From an uncultured bacterium (GTDB lineage Bacteria; Bacteroidota; Bacteroidia; Bacteroidales; Bacteroidaceae), in assembly GCA_905215555.1 (NCBI GenBank), contig CAJMQU010000039.1, positions 1-43,755 on the forward strand: DNA of 43,755 nt, written 5' to 3'. Every line of letters begins with the position of its first letter. Position 1 is the stretch's first letter. A program made the position numbers and the translations under genes. Shown piece after piece: positions 42,500 through 43,755 of this stretch. The notes under the pieces are model-generated. The model saw nothing but the letters and a program-made list of their open reading frames with translations. It ran no database searches and was not told the origin of the DNA.

Positions 42500-43747
42500 C
42501 TAATTCCTTTTTTCCGGCTGATGCTTGTACTTGAATACCAAGGCAAACAAAATGCCGATAACCAGTGCGTAGGCAGCAAAGATAAACCAGATCTCGGGCC
42601 ACTCACGACTTACCAGTTTGCCATCGGCATATACTGAGAAGGCATCTACTACGGCACCGCTGGCGTATCCTCCAATAATAGCCCCCAAACCATTGGTCAT
42701 CATAAAGAATAATCCTTGAGCACTGGCACGGATATTGGAGCTGGTTTCTTGTTCAACAAACAACGAACCCGAAATGTTGAAGAAATCAAATGCCATACCA
42801 TAAACAATCATGGACAGGATTAACATCCACAGACCGGACCCCGGATCTCCGAAGCCGAACAATCCAAACCGGAATACCCATGCGAACATACTGATCAGCA
42901 TAACCTGTTTGATTCCGAAATGTCTCAGAAAGAAAGGTATGGCGAGAATAAATAATGTCTCGGACATCTGCGAGATTGATAGCAGGATAACCGAATGTTT
43001 CACACCGAAGGAATCTGCATACTCAGGGATATTGGCAAAACTGCCCAGGAAAAGGTCGCCATACGTATTGGTAATCTGCAACGCTGCTCCCAGAAGCATG
43101 GAGAACAGGAAGAAAACGGCCATTTTCTTTCTTTTGAATAATACAAATGCATCCAGCCCTAAAGAAGAAAGCAGCGATTTGTTTCCTGTTTTGGCGGGTT
43201 TACATGCCGGTAGGGTGAAAGAGTACAGTCCCAGCAGTAGTGCAGATGCACCGCCTACATAAAGCTGGGCGCTTGAGTTCTTGAATCCGGTGAGGTCTAC
43301 TGCCCACATCGCACAGATAAAACCAATGGTTCCCCATACGCGAATGGGAGGGAAATCTTTAATCAAATCACACTTATATTGTTCAAGCGAATTGTACGAC
43401 ACTGTATTGGCCAGTGATAAAGTAGGCATATATACCAATAAATTGAGTAACATTGCCCAATACATCTGGTCATATCCTGTAGCGGTAGAAGCATAAAAAA
43501 GACAGGCTGCTCCTATGATATGGCAAAGTCCGTATAAACGTTCTGCATTGAACCATTTATCGGCAATGATACCAATGATGCCGGGCATAATTAGAGAGGC
43601 AATGCCCATGGTGGCGAATATTGCGCCGATTTGACCTCCTTCGAAGTGAAGTTCTCTACCCATGTAACCTCCTAATGAAATTAACCATGACCCCCATACG
43701 AAGAATTGCAGGAAGTTCATAATAATCAAACGAACTTTTATACTCAT
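42500..43747 (-). CDS. NupG/XapB-like nucleoside:H+ symporter (MFS)
   Basis: A 415-residue inner-membrane carrier with about twelve hydrophobic helices. The N-terminus (KVRLIIMNFLQFFVWGSWLISLGGYM) and the conserved LLVYMPTLSLANTVSYNSL, DFPPIRVWGTIGFI and GMAFDFFNISGSLFVEQE segments are typical of the nucleoside:H+ symporter family. The start at 43747 is the most complete in-frame ATG, and only eight bases of upstream sequence are visible. It heads the minus-strand chromosomal run and has no evident tie to xylan use. Confidence 0.9.
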   Translation of the reverse strand: MSIKVRLIIMNFLQFFVWGSWLISLGGYMGRELHFEGGQIGAIFATMGIASLIMPGIIGIIADKWFNAERLYGLCHIIGAACLFYASTATGYDQMYWAMLLNLLVYMPTLSLANTVSYNSLEQYKCDLIKDFPPIRVWGTIGFICAMWAVDLTGFKNSSAQLYVGGASALLLGLYSFTLPACKPAKTGNKSLLSSLGLDAFVLFKRKKMAVFFLFSMLLGAALQITNTYGDLFLGSFANIPEYADSFGVKHSVILLSISQMSETLFILAIPFFLRHFGIKQVMLISMFAWVFRFGLFGFGDPGSGLWMLILSMIVYGMAFDFFNISGSLFVEQETSSNIRASAQGLFFMMTNGLGAIIGGYASGAVVDAFSVYADGKLVSREWPEIWFIFAAYALVIGILFALVFKYKHQPEKRN

Positions 43748-43755
43748 GACTTTTT

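Noticed and set aside
1..43755. Transposase, integrase, CRISPR array, tRNA or rRNA genes
   Set aside because: No matching motifs, regular repeat-spacer pattern or cloverleaf sequence was recognised on either strand.

Overview
The window is chromosomal DNA from a gut Bacteroides-type bacterium (order Bacteroidales). The signs are SusC/SusD outer-membrane pairs, two hybrid two-component system (HTCS) regulators that each carry kinase, receiver and AraC domains in one protein, surface lipoproteins with acidic residues after the lipid-anchored cysteine, and promoter elements of the Bacteroides TAnnTTTG type. Most of the window (about 1-37.7 kb) is a two-part xylan / glucuronoarabinoxylan utilisation locus. 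The rest (37.7-43.7 kb) is a run of chromosomal genes on the minus strand.

Part A (1-10.6 kb, plus strand): the 3' part of a SusD homologue with an in-frame TAG, a DUF1735-like lipoprotein, a 14-codon signal-peptide stub, a GH10 xylanase with an AT-rich CBM insert, a terminator and new promoter, a GH5 lipoprotein with Ig-like and C-terminal beta-sandwich modules, a truncated GH10 remnant, and a two-domain SASA-esterase/GH95 enzyme. A perfect 19-bp hairpin separates it from a convergent HTCS (10.7-14.8 kb, minus). The nonsense codon, the stub and the remnant together suggest that Part A is eroding.

Part B (15.0-33.1 kb, minus strand) looks intact. One block runs SusC, SusD, surface glycan-binding protein, GH10 with tandem CBMs. 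After a hairpin and a fresh promoter comes a second block: GH35, SASA esterase, GPH-family symporter, GH10, GH43, GH67. A divergent HTCS (33.6-37.7 kb, plus) lies upstream. The signal sequences give a consistent division of labour. Surface GH10/GH5 lipoproteins cut the backbone, SusC/D imports oligosaccharides, periplasmic GH67, GH35, GH95 and esterases strip side chains, the GPH carrier crosses the inner membrane, and GH43 finishes in the cytoplasm.

Part C (37.7-43.7 kb, minus): NupG-like nucleoside permease, bifunctional-nuclease-domain protein, RsmE, DUF4836-like lipoprotein, and an ABC ATPase abutting an FtsX-like permease.

The most interesting regulatory signal is a heptamer with core GTAAC, repeated at exactly 21-bp spacing in the same orientation relative to transcription. 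It occurs upstream of three separate promoters (GH5, GH35, susC) and is a candidate HTCS operator. No tRNA, rRNA, CRISPR array or transposase was seen.
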